Shown one piece after another: positions 11,554 to 21,343 of a DNA stretch of 64,000 nt. The first letter of the stretch is position 1, and the number at the start of each line of letters is the position of its first letter. The notes beneath the pieces were generated by a model, which saw only the letters and a program-made list of their open reading frames with translations, did no database searches and was not told the origin of the DNA. This DNA is from Bathynomus jamesi (lineage: Eukaryota > Arthropoda > Malacostraca > Isopoda > Cirolanidae), in the NCBI GenBank assembly GCA_023014485.1, contig JAJOZX010002581.1:531001-595000 (forward strand), read 5' to 3'. Made by a program: the position numbers and the translations under genes.

Positions 11554-12332
11554 GGTAGTAAAATTAAGGGTTGGATAAGATAGATTTTGATTCTCTTTTC
11601 ATTAAAGGTCACAATAACCAGACTAGAGGTCATAGTATGAAATTATTTAAGCCAAGATGTAGAACAAATTTAAGAAAACATAGTTTTACAAGTGTTGTGG
11701 GATATAGGGAGGCAGCATCTTGGGTTAGGGGATACTCTCTGTCCTTACACACCCCATTTAAAGAGATTCCTCTGCCGAGCGATGCCCCCACATAGTACTG
11801 TGAGTTATTGAAAAACTCATGTTGTTCACTTGACCCACAAACACCTTTAAATGGGAGACCCAAAATTGGTGCACACACACATTTCTACATTACTGTACAG
11901 TCTTTACTGCCACACCTACACTTTTCCTCCTAAGTAAATATATTGTAATGTATATGGTTGTAAATTGTGACTTGATCCGCAATTGTTGTGGACCGTGACT
12001 TATTTTTGGTTGGCAAGGTACTGGTATTGATGGATACGTAATGAAATTGACTGGATTCTTTGGATCTGATATATTTGCATGTCGGTTATAAATAGATATA
12101 GAGTGTAACATATTTGTGGATAGTAGTCTATTGTCTTGATCCTCTGGATCCAGAGATTCTATCTTTAGTTTTAAATTGATAATTAATTAGTTTTAAATTG
12201 ATAATTATTTAGTTTTGTAAAAATTGGTTGTTGCCAATGTACAGGCAGTTTTTCATAGTGGAGCCACCTCGATGGGCCGAAGTGGCCCCTAGTGTGCCCA
12301 CTATAAAAATTTCTTTTGTTCTTATGTTCTTT
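11554..12332 (+). other. 3' UTR of the CR1-like LINE
   Basis: Non-coding sequence between the ORF2 stop and the terminal 8-bp repeats. It ends where sequence belonging to the minus-strand Tc1/mariner transposase begins. Confidence 0.6.
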
Positions 12333-13690
12333 GTGGTTCGGAACCCACGTAAAATTGTAGGTCCCCTCCGCCACCACGGAGGACATGCACAATAAACAAT
12401 TACGAACACAGTTAGGTAGACCAGCCATGAGTGGATCCTAGGGTCTTTGTTGGTCTGAAACATTATAACATGTAGCGTTCGAGTCTATTCTGTAGGGATT
12501 GGAAAATATTCTAAATTTCTTTCCGGGTGATTTGATGCACTACAGTTTCGATACGTGCTTTCAGTTCTGCCAAATGTTGTGGCCGGTTGAAGTAAACGAC
12601 GCTCTTGACATAACCCCTTAAAATTAAAGTTTAAGGGGGTTAAGTCGGGTGATCGGGACGGCCATGCAAGTCTCCTCTCCCAATCCATTTTCCAGGGAAT
12701 ATTTCATTAAAAATTTCCATGACGTTCCAAGAATAGTGGCAAGGGGCTTCGTCATGCTGGAAAATTGTTTGGTTCAAAGGTCTGAGGCCACCAGCTGTGG
12801 AAATAAGTTTTTCAACATTTCACGATATCGCTCTCCGTTCACAGTTGCTTCCTCATAAAAAAAAGGATGGACCGATGACTTGAGATTTTGTAAAGCGCAC
12901 CATACATTAACCTTCGGAGAGTTTGATGATGCCACAATTCCTGTCGTTTTTTATTTCCCTAAATACGACAGTTGTGGCGGTTAACTTTGCCACTGAGATG
13001 AAATATTGCTTCATCAGAAAATGTTAACTGATTAAAAAAAATTCGGATCTTCTTTGATTCTTGTTAAAAATTCTTCGCAGAATTCAAGCCCAGCACTGTC
13101 ATCCTCCTCCATAAGATTTTGAACAACTTGAATTTTGTAGGGATGTTGATGTAACTTCACCTTTAAAACCTTACGGACTGTTGAGACGGGGATGTTCATT
13201 TCTCTAGAAGCATGGGTAAGTGACTTTTTGGGCTTCTTTCGAACGCTTCTCAAACAGATACTCTGCTCTCTTCGCTAATAGCTGTCTACCGGAATGCAGT
13301 CTGTCATGTACTGAACCGCTTTAAACTTTTTGTCCAGTCTTTTATTGCATTTTCAGGTGGTGGATTTTTGTTGTACTGTGTTCGGAACTTGCGTCTCACC
13401 GCTGTAATAGATTTCAGCTTGGTTAATCACAACAAGCAATTTACTTTTCCCTTCAGTTAAAACCATGGATGGGTTAAATCGGGTGCATCTATCTGCAAAA
13501 AAAAAAAAGATAAATAAAATCGAACCTTGCATTGTGTGGGTGTGATATGTGCGGATATTTTGAAGCGTAAAGTACGTGTGTGAACTATGAAAAAAACTTT
13601 AAGAGTCATAGATTTTCCTGAATTGTGCTATTTTGTTTTATTTGGAATAATTAAAAAGTTATTTTTCATACTCCTCCCTGATATTATAAC
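12333..13690 (-). mobile_element. Decayed Tc1/mariner-superfamily transposon (DD41D-like)
   Basis: Minus-strand pieces reconstruct a transposase in several frames: N-terminal MVLTEG near 13465, NPPPENAIK, SPKKSLTHASREM, HPYKIQVVQNLMEED, the first catalytic motif TFSDEAIFHLSGKVNRHNC (about 13020), SPKVNVWCAL, the second QHDEAPCHY (about 12750), then WPSRSPDLTPLNF, where the third catalytic Asp is Asn. The second-to-third spacing is 40-41 residues once a frameshift is allowed for, as in the DD41D (rosa-like) group. The right outer end (13560-13690) is repeated inverted at 7145-7225, so the LINE may have inserted within this element. Confidence 0.75.
12440..13465 (-). pseudogene. Transposase pseudogene, IS630-Tc1-mariner type
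   Basis: A broken gene for a cut-and-paste transposase of about 340 residues. The HTH region lies at about 13465-13150. The open stretch 13253-13032 holds HASREMNIPVSTVRKVLKVK, and the stretch 12688-12485 holds LAWPSRSPDLTPLNF and the C-terminal tail. At least five frameshifts or stops and the third catalytic Asp-to-Asn change make it non-functional. It resembles the better-preserved transposase at 60426-61468 but clearly belongs to a different subfamily. Confidence 0.7.
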
Positions 13691-14141
13691 AACCCTGTGT
13701 GTGTATATATATTAAAACACAATGACCGTGTAAAAAATTAAGTAAAACAATTAAAATCGCCAATGATTAAAAATAAAACCAAAAAAACGTGAAGCTTTCG
13801 AGTGAGTCTTCCCCTCTTCGTTCGGGCGGTGAGCAGAAACTAAAAGTGAGATAAGAACTTAAAAGGATTATTCCACCCTTAAGGAACTAGTCTACAGGGA
13901 ACAAGATAGTTGAACTCTCAAACGGTGATGCCACGTTTGCGGCTGGAACAAAAAATCAAGATTGTCGAGTGGTTTCATGTGACAAATTCTGTAATGCAGG
14001 TGCAGAGGAATTTTAGCAGAAAAAATGCAGAAATGCACCCTATAGTGAGACAGTATCAAGAATTGTTAAAGATTTTAAACAGAAGAGAATGTCAGCAATC
14101 AACAGAAGGGTAATAGTGGTAGGCGACGATCCATAAAAACT

Positions 14142-14453
14142 ATGCAACACGTAAATATGGTTCATGAAATTATTGCGCGCAGTTCACAGAGGTCAGTTCG
14201 AAGTTTGACAACAGAAGTAGGTATTTCACGAACACGTGTGCATCGTATAGTTCGTAGCAAATTTAACCTTTTCCCCTACAGAATTCATTTACGAGCTTCA
14301 CTGACTAATGGTCAAAAACAAAATCGAATGAAATTTGCAACATGGATGTTAGCAAAGCTAGAAGATCCTGAGTTTTTGGAACACATCCATTTCACTGACG
14401 AGTGTTATGTACATCTCTCTAGGGAGATTAATAAGCAAAGCTTTCGCTGCTAG
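14142..14453 (+). pseudogene. Tc1/mariner-type transposase, HTH and first catalytic segment
   Basis: The 103-codon open stretch covers the second helix-turn-helix (SLTTEVGISRTRVHRIVRSK), the linker FPYRIHLRASLTNGQ and the first DDE-domain strand, HFTDECYVHLS, with the first catalytic Asp. The preceding HTH half (13910-14113) is in a different frame. It ends in a stop just after NKQSFRC, and the frame can be followed past the stop to the insertion at 14545. Confidence 0.7.
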
Positions 14454-14537
14454 GCAAGTCATGCTGGCGCTCCAATAGGGATTTCACGTAATGTTGCTGA
14501 ACTCAACATCTGGGTCGCTGGCGGCTGGTATGGTGTA

Positions 14538-15460
14538 ATAGCTCTCGGGGATGGGCCACTTCAGCGCCGACGTTCCAGCGCCGCCATTTCAGCGCAAGGC
14601 CACTTCAGCGCTAGACTATTCAGCTACGGGCCCTTTCAGCGCCGGTCATTTTCTCTGTTTTTATTGACTATACTTGTTTTGACTTTACTTGTTTTATTAA
14701 CATTACTTGTTGTTATTAACTTTGTATAATGTTGGTTTGGTTTTGGTTATGGTACTTTATTTTCCTTCCATTATAAAAAAAATTAGTGTTGGGATTAGGT
14801 TAGGTTAGGTTAGGTTAGGTTAAAAACAGCACGCCGCGCCGCAGGCGTTAGCCGTAGTTAGCCGGCTTCAAGTTAGGTTAGGTTAGGTTAAGAATATTTA
14901 TTCATATAACTAATGATGTAATTTCAGAATATTTTGCTCCCAACACTTATATCATTTTTCCTTTTTTTATTTCAGAATTTGTGAACCCTTTATTTTCCTT
15001 TCATTATAAAAAAAAATTAGTGTTGGGAGGATAATGCAAAAGTACCAGAATTGTTTCTGAATATGGGAACAGAAATGAAGTAGACTACCTGCTGTAATTG
15101 GGCACAATTTATCAAACTAAAATGAAAGCTTACCCTTTGTTTTAGACAATTTTAAATATAATGTTTTTACTAATAATTTTTAATTAAATAAATCAATCTC
15201 TTAAATAAATATTATTTTTAAAATAAATTACTGTAATTAAATAAATTCTTTGAAATAAAAAAATTGAATTAATTATTTTCATTAGATATATCGATCCTTA
15301 GCCTGCACATTTTATTGAGTTGTCTTGAAACTATTGTGGCGGGCGCTGAAAGGGCCCGTCGCTGAATAGTCTGGCGCTGAAGTGGCCTGGCGCTGAAATG
15401 GCGGCGCTGAAACGTCGGCGCTGAAGTGGCGGCGCTGAATCGTACGCTACCCATAGCTCT
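14538..15460. mobile_element. Non-autonomous DNA element (MITE) with CAGCGC-array terminal repeats and 8-bp TSD
   Basis: The element (14546-15452, 907 bp) is bounded by a perfect 8-bp target duplication ATAGCTCT (14538-14545 and 15453-15460) inside the transposase gene. Both ends carry about 100 bp built from repeated TTCAGCGCC-type motifs with spacers such as GGCCACTTCAGCGC and GGGCCCTTTCAGCGCC, inverted relative to each other (14556-14650 and 15338-15438). The interior has no coding capacity. It contains two TTAGG runs and a duplicated segment of about 36 bp (14758-14793 and 14991-15027). The 8-bp duplication fits hAT or P-like elements, but I do not recognise these ends. Confidence 0.8.
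14795..14890. repeat. Two short TTAGG (telomere-type) runs
   Basis: TTAGG is repeated five times at 14795-14822 and three times at 14873-14890, separated by a GC-rich spacer, both inside the CAGCGC MITE. TTAGG is the usual arthropod telomere unit. Confidence 0.85.
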
Positions 15461-15716
15461 CTACTTCTTTGAGACTGAAATTGGGAAAGCAGTAACGTTA
15501 ACGCTAAATTTATATGATCAGATGCTACAGGATTTCTACTTATCATAACTAATTAGTTTGTCCCATAAAAGAAATAACTGCATTACCACAGATTCACAGT
15601 AGTTTCATGAGGGAGCACCGCCATACCCTGCTTGTGAAACTCCCAAATTTTTGAGGAAGTAATTTTCCGGCCGACTAATCTCCATTCATAAGCCAGTGGA
15701 ATGGCCTCCCGTACTC

Positions 15717-16565
15717 ACCTGACCCAGGGCCGGATTAACCATTAAGCAAAATAAGCCCGTGCTTGGGGCATCAAGGGAAGGGGGGCACCACAGAAATTTT
15801 CCATTGTCGGATTTACCATGGATTTATTATACTATTATAATCGCGGCTTATAGCCTATAAGCTGTTGAAAACTGAATTATATATATTCATATATAGTATT
15901 TATTTATTTTCATTGTTTGAATTTGTAGTGAACAACAACCCTTTTGAGAGAATAAATATATTTCGTTGTAATCACACACTTTACACTATTATTTTGTTTA
16001 TATCAAATCTTTGAGCGCCATATTAAAAATACATATAGATTAAATATTTTCGTGTGCTATAGTAAATGTAAAAACAAGATTCAGTCATGCTGAACTTTAT
16101 AAAATAATTGTAGAAGACAATATTGAGTGTGCCTTCCCAAATGTAGAAATTGCCTTTCGTATATTTTTAACATTAATGGTCACAAATTGCTCAGCTGAGC
16201 GTTCATTTTCTCAGTTGAAGTATATTAAAAATACCAACAGAACAACTATGCAACAAGGCAGGCTGGATGCCTTATCTCTACTAAGTATAGAAGCAGATGT
16301 GTTACGTAAGATTAGTTTTGAGGATCTGATCAAAGACTTTGCAATTAAAAAAAGTAGGAGAAAACTTTTCAAATATAAATGAAGTGGAAGTATACAAAAA
16401 TAAACATTATTTTCCATCTTACTGTAAGTTTTGTTTCATTTCAAAAAATAAAATTTTATTTTATGGTTTATTTTTGTTTATATTTTGAATTACATATATA
16501 TGGGGCACCAAAATCTTTTAAGTGCTTAGGGCCTCTAAAGGTCTTAATCCGGCCCTGACCTGACC
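15717..16565 (+). mobile_element. Internally deleted hAT transposon with 8-bp TSD
   Basis: The element spans 15725-16557 (833 bp) between perfect 8-bp duplications ACCTGACC (15717-15724 and 16558-16565). Its terminal inverted repeats are CAGGGCCGGATTAA and its complement TTAATCCGGCCCTG. Only the last part of the transposase remains (16143-16380). It inserted into the Tc1-type transposase exactly between the P-Y-S-P-D and L-T codons. Confidence 0.9.
16143..16382 (+). pseudogene. hAT transposase C-terminal dimerisation domain fragment
   Basis: The frame ends with TNCSAERSFSQLKYIKNTNR, TMQQGRLDALSLLSIE and a basic tail. This is the hAT C-terminal (hATC) dimerisation motif of the ZMYM1-like group. 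The catalytic core and BED finger are gone, so it cannot mobilise anything. Confidence 0.85.
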
Positions 16566-16808
16566 TCACACAATCTTGACTTTTTTATGGGTTACATAAA
16601 AGACAAGATCTATTCTACCAAGCACAAGGTACTTGAAGATCTGAAGATCAAAGTCTATGAAGTAATCAACAGCATCTCAGCTGAGCTACTTCCAAAAATT
16701 ATGTCAAACATTTGTGTAAAGTTGAATATTGTGTTAGGGAAAAATGGTGATTACACTGAACATATTGTTAAATTAAGGTTAATAAACTTCTATGTTTTAC
16801 GTATATAA

Positions 16809-17340
16809 TATATATGTATATTATACGTTTCTCTCGGAGTCGGGCAAATCAGGATGAAATGAATTACTGGAGAGAGGATATAATGTAAGTACTCCTGGAT
16901 TTGGAACAACGTCTCGATGTCTGAAATCCCGCAACCACAGAGCACTCTTGTTGTGGATCCTGTAGACCTCTTTTCCCAAGTTCCCAATAGTCAAAGAGTG
17001 AAGTAACGCGACGGCGGTTATGATTTTAATCAAATTTAGGCAAGATGAAATTTAATCAGTTACAGTCAATCAATATTATCTCCACTAAAGTTCACAAAAG
17101 TTAATCTCTTCAATAAAAGTTAACGATACCGATGGCGGTTATTTCTTAATACTAAGATTAATCAAAATATAAATTAAGCGTTGCTTGTGTCCACTGCCAA
17201 TCCCTACAGCTAGACACCAAGCCCAATAATTCCGATTAAACCCAAATTCCACTTAAGCAATATCTTTAACGAGCTAAATTTCCTCTCTCCAGCTCGGAGA
17301 TTTTCCTCTCGGACGTCAATGCCCTTTCTAAAATCTGAGA
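16809..17340. other. No gene seen
   Basis: Small open frames at 16790-17033 on the minus strand resemble nothing I know. The sequence is moderately AT-rich and precedes a TA-rich microsatellite. Confidence 0.5.
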
Positions 17341-17342
17341 TT

Positions 17343-17356
17343 TATATATATGTATA

Positions 17357-17431
<75 letters not shown>
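17343..17431. repeat. (TA)n microsatellite
   Basis: About 90 bp of TA/TG dinucleotides ending at an AGGGTGGGACAAAAG motif that resembles the outer end of Tc1/mariner elements. Confidence 0.9.
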
Positions 17432-17435
<4 letters not shown>

Positions 17436-17575
17436 GGGACAAAAGCCTTTAAGGATTTCATACATACAATTATTTAGTTAATAACATTACACAGATAATT
17501 GTTCAAGTGATGAAACAAATCAAACAAAAAGTCTATAAGAATTTTATTCATACATATATTTTGTTAAATTGTATT

Positions 17576-17782
17576 TTAATTCTCAAAGAGTTCTTCATCC
17601 GCTATGATACATTTGTGGATTTTCTCTGTAAAACTCTTCATTCTTCTTCTGAACATCTTGAATGGCATCCTTTTCAGTTGTTCATCTATTCTGCGGCCAA
17701 GGGCATTCACATTTCGATAGATGAAACCAGGAACATACTCGACACCGTCTTCGGGCCTCAAAAAAACTAGGATAATGGGCAA
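17576..17782 (-). pseudogene. Possible transposase C-terminal fragment
   Basis: The minus-strand frame reads RNVNALGRRIDEQLKRM and MFRRRMKSFTEKIHKCI before a stop. The pattern of an amphipathic arginine-rich tail ending close to a glutamate or asparagine resembles the C-termini of Tc1/mariner-type transposases. An AGGGTGGGACAAAAG end-like motif lies about 130 bp beyond it. No catalytic residue remains and no partner terminal repeat was found, so this is tentative. Confidence 0.35.
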
Positions 17783-18820
17783 GATTATCCTAAGTAACCG
17801 AAATATTCTGGCGTGTATTATTGCAAGACTGTCATTTCCTTCTTAAATTGGATTGTTCATGTACTCGCTTTTATCTTGACTACAATTCCATTTACGATAC
17901 AAATGTGGCGTCCTTGTCATCATTATGCAACAGTGAAAAGTATCGATAGCATAACAACCACCCATTCCGAGATTAAGAGCCAAACAACACTCTTCGGTAC
18001 GATATTTTACTTTTATGATCCACCTTGTACAATGACATTAATATATCAAACAAATCAACTTCCCCATATAGACTATAGGCTGTATTTTTTCACTACGTTT
18101 TGGCATAAAATTTTAATGGGATTGCCTCCTTTTCTGCCCCATCTTTTAAAGGTTCCTGTAGGTAAAGCCTCTGAATAATTTGATAAAAAGTAACGACTTT
18201 ATTGTCATACCACTCTGTAACAATAACTCTACCAATATGAAATGCAAACTAGACAAATTAAAACGGTAAACAGTTTAAATAGGGGTGAAAACGAAAGGGT
18301 TGAAGCCATTTCGCTCTGTCATAGGGGTGCATGGTCAGACATCCTATGAGCGTTACAGAGCTACTAGCCCTACTACAACTCCGACTTTTGAGAATGGGTT
18401 AATTCCCCCATCACTGGAAGCTCTGCAAGAAGAGCGACCAGGCCAGACAAACACTGGCCCTAAACTCCAGCAACACACCAACCTACAGGACATAGAAGAA
18501 ACCTAAGAGTCTATGTCCAAGCAAAATGAAGAGAAGAAAAGAAAATCTTGTTCTGCTTCGAGTATTCAAGATATGAAAACTGGGGCAGACAGCAAAAGAA
18601 AACGATTCTCAAGGAAATATTGAAATAGTTATCAAAGTATATCTTGACGTTCATGTTTTCTAGGATGAGTTTCACAGAGCTTCAGTACAAAATTGGCAGG
18701 TTGGTATTTCATCCACGATTCTACATCCGGTGTTTTCCAGTCATGCATAAAAAAGATCATAAGTAAATACACTAACTAAACTACACATTTAACTATAACC
18801 TTGAAACTCTATATTTTAAT
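17783..18820. other. No gene seen
   Basis: Open frames at 17813-18178 and 18285-18506 show no recognisable domain. No RNA gene or terminal repeat pair was found. Confidence 0.5.
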
Positions 18821-19030
18821 GGGGGAGAGAGGTGGGGGATAATGGGGAGGGGTGGGGGTAATGGGGGAAGGGGTTGGGGGTAATGGGGGAGGCGGGTTAG
18901 CCCCCAAGTTGCATAAAGGGGGAGTGAGGGGGTTTTGGGGGGAGAGGGAGAATGACCTACCCCCGAAACGGGTAACCCTAATGTGCCCTCGCCGTAGGCA
19001 GTTTGCGAAGCACAAGCCCCGCCCGTAGGG
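18821..19030 (+). repeat. G-rich minisatellite (GGGGGTAATGGGGGA-like units) and GC-rich tail
   Basis: Units of GGTGGGGGTAATGGGGGA recur about four times at 18821-18897, followed by a GC-rich segment to about 19030. The same unit recurs at 55994-56230 inside a Helitron-like element. Runs of four or five G at short spacing could form G-quadruplexes. Confidence 0.8.
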
Positions 19031-19151
19031 CAGGGAACCGAAGGCTCTGCTTGTATATAAATATAAATAAAAACAATATATGTTAAAATATACATACTGA
19101 AACCAATGCAAAAGAGTAAGTATACACAAAGCTCTTTCAATATATCTTCAC

Positions 19152-19232
19152 GTCTCGTAGTCGAGTGGGTAACGTGGCAGGTTGCAAAATTCGAATCTTT
19201 AGTGGCATTGGTTCGAATCTCACGCAGTAAGG
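19152..19232 (+). ncRNA. tRNA-like sequence, probable SINE head or tRNA pseudogene
   Basis: An A-box-like TAGTCGAGTGGGT (19158-19170) is followed about 40 bp later by a B-box GGTTCGAATCT (19210-19220). The length and spacing resemble a class II (Leu/Ser-type) tRNA, but the acceptor ends and anticodon stem do not pair well. It is therefore more likely a tRNA-derived SINE head or relic than a working tRNA. Confidence 0.45.
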
Positions 19233-19848
19233 TAAATTTATTTCTAATATTTAATCTTAAAACGTAAGTTGTTGTTAGTATGTTGTTCCTGATTAATTAA
19301 CAAAACTGATATGCATGTAATTACACTCGATTAATGAAAATAAACTGAAGTGATATTTAATTGGCATTTCCTCCAGTAGATGCCGCCACCCACTTCGATT
19401 AAATTATTTTCAAGGAATCAGTTCCCCAAGAATATTTCACCAAACACCCAAGTTTCATGAAAATACTGCCATCACCTGAGGTCACTTGTTCGATGAAAGA
19501 ATTTCCCACATCGTGATGAAATTCTAGTCTCAGTGTGCATGTTAAAAGCTGCTGCTAAATATTTTTTCTTTTTTAACTTTGAATTTTTAACGCCAAATGT
19601 GTTTTGTGTTATTCTTGTCCTGTTCTCTTTAAGGTTTATTTTTATGCACACAAAAATGATTTGCATGTTTGCAGGATGCATTTCTCAGACTAGTCCATGA
19701 TTTTTGTAAGTACAAGTATATTAGTTTTGCACACCCTAAGTTTGGTATTTTAGGACTACTTTCATTAATACATATATCATTCTTTGTTTAATTGCATTCT
19801 TTGCAGCTAAAACCCATCTATTGCATTTCCATTATTTCATGTATATGC

Positions 19849-19932
<84 letters not shown>
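19849..19932. repeat. (TA)n microsatellite at the PLE-1 left boundary
   Basis: About 84 bp of TA repeats directly abut the left terminal arm of PLE-1. Similar tracts flank PLE-2. Confidence 0.9.
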
Positions 19933-19936
<4 letters not shown>

Positions 19937-19970
19937 AATAAAACCACGAAGGAAAAAGAAACACAAAGGG

Positions 19971-20010
19971 GTGCTCAAGCGCTTTCGTCTAATGACATCC
20001 TCAGGAACAC
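19971..20010 (-). ncRNA. Hammerhead-ribozyme-like motif in PLE-1 left arm
   Basis: On the minus strand: stem I strand GTGTTC, core CTGAGGA, one extra T, stem II GTC-ATTA-GAC, core GAAA, a short palindromic stem III, then stem I return strand GAGCAC. It is identical to the right-arm copy at 23725-23764. PLE terminal repeats are known to encode hammerheads. The extra T and tiny stem III leave activity uncertain. Confidence 0.6.
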
Positions 20011-20090
20011 TGGAGTGAAAGGACAGATCAAGGCAATATATAGGTTACAAAAATAAACATACATACATACACATTCACATATATATACAC

Positions 20091-20121
<31 letters not shown>

Positions 20122-21010
20122 AATATATATATATATAGTAAGCATAGAAAAAAATTGTGGGAGGAGCCAACATTTATATGGTCACAGAAGAATAAAGAAA
20201 TAAAAATAAATATAAATATAAATTGAGAAAAAATTAATTACAAAATAGTGCCTTAGTGATATATATGTCACAGCCTAAATAATCATAAAGAAATAAACCG
20301 GCAAATAAAAAAAACACATAAATACATATACATACATATATATATATATATATACATATATATACACATATATACATATATATATATATATATAAAGACA
20401 CTTTTAGCACTTTGGCCGACCTTCCATATAAATTCAAATGGCTTTTTTATGGAACAGGTCACAAAAGAATAAAGAAATAAAAATAAATATAAATATTGTA
20501 AGTAGAGTCTACCAATTCAAGCTCAAGAGGGAGGTTTTTACAATCGATTTAATAGATGCTGCCAAAATGATATATATGTCACATTATTAAAAAATAAAAA
20601 TTGAAAGATAAATTTTAAGAGAGGCACACCAATTTATAAGGGAAAAAATTACCACATATGCATATTATAGTCACAAACGAATACAAAAGTACAAATAAAT
20701 ATAAATTGGAAAACAAAATGATCCCTAGATAATATATAAAGAACAATAAAATATATATACAACCTATTTACGGTATATATACGAAATATAAACGCAATAT
20801 ATACAGAATATATATATATATATATATATATGCATAAGGGAAAAAAAAATTACCAAATTTGTTTTTATAATTATTGTCTGAGAAAACGGTAGGTCGCAAA
20901 AGAATAAAGAAATAAAAATAAATATAACTTGAAAAAATTACAAATAATACACGTACACATATATACCCGCATACCCAAATATATATATACATATACACAC
21001 ATATATACAA

Positions 21011-21049
<39 letters not shown>

Positions 21050-21110
21050 CAAGCTTGACCTTCACGAAATGAGAAATCATCCCGCAGAACCTTTGTGAGG
21101 TTGTAAGGTA
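21050..21110 (+). mobile_element. LINE 3'-end fragment
   Basis: ACAAGCTTGACCTTC followed by GAAATGAGAAATCATC matches the 3' end of the LINE whose minus-strand copy ends at 37860-37920. It is trailed by three AAGGT repeats. No coding part remains. Confidence 0.6.
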
Positions 21111-21343
21111 AGGTAAGGTACATACACATATACATATATATATATATATATTTAACTGCATACATACATACATACATACATATACACACATACATACATA
21201 CATATACACACATATACATACAAACACATTTAACTGCAATGACCACACACATACACATACACATACATACATACACATACACTCATACAGCAAAAAATTG
21301 AAAAATAAAATTGTAAGGGAAACAACCGACAAAAACAAATTTT

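Larger units (their letters stand above)
7430..12332 (+). mobile_element. Near-complete CR1-like LINE with ORF1 (zinc finger, coiled coil, esterase) and ORF2 (endonuclease, RT)
   Basis: This is the best-preserved retrotransposon in the window. A 5' region leads into ORF1 (7811-8742), ORF2 (about 8770-11553) and a roughly 780-bp 3' UTR. The 3' end carries an 8-bp direct repeat, TGTTCTTA then TGTTCTTT, at 12317-12332; short 3' microsatellites of this kind are typical of CR1-clade LINEs. An esterase domain in ORF1 is also known in CR1 and L2 elements. About six single-base frameshifts, one in ORF1 and five in ORF2, inactivate it, but in-frame stops are few, so it is fairly young. The exact 5' boundary is uncertain. 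Confidence 0.85.
13928..16808 (+). mobile_element. Tc1/mariner-type transposase gene split by two nested insertions
   Basis: The transposase starts at MPRLRLEQKIKIVEW (13928). After a frameshift it continues with VRSLTTEVGISRTRVHRIV and first catalytic motif HFTDECYVHL (about 14395), then WVAGGWYGVIAL, where it is interrupted at 14545. The next segment resumes at 15461 with YFFETEIGKAV, LYDQMLQDFYLS, the GAPPYPACETPKFLR motif and PVEWPPYSPDL, is interrupted again at 15724, and resumes at 16566 with the C-terminal GYIKDKIYSTKHKVLEDLKI to about 16808. The second catalytic Asp is Glu (HEGAPP). Removing both insertions and one copy of each 8-bp duplication gives a gene of about 1.1 kb, normal for the family. 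Spacing is 41 residues, DD41D-like. Confidence 0.8.

Noticed and set aside
13780..13850. Possible hammerhead on the minus strand (GAAGAGG...GAAAGC)
   Set aside because: The CTGANGA core is not present (reads ACGAAGA) and stem I does not pair. At most an old PLE-end relic.
15269..15546. Minus-strand frames with repeated FSA/PLQRR motifs
   Set aside because: Translation of the CAGCGC arrays in the MITE terminus; no protein family resembles it.
17431..17450. AGGGTGGGACAAAAG as an end of a complete transposon
   Set aside because: No inverted partner was found within several kilobases, so no element is called from it.
17813..18178. 121-codon plus-strand frame
   Set aside because: No recognisable motif; not supported by neighbours or a homologous copy in the window.
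18793..19140. Pro-rich 106-115 codon minus-strand frames
   Set aside because: Complement of the G-rich minisatellite. Low complexity with no conserved part.
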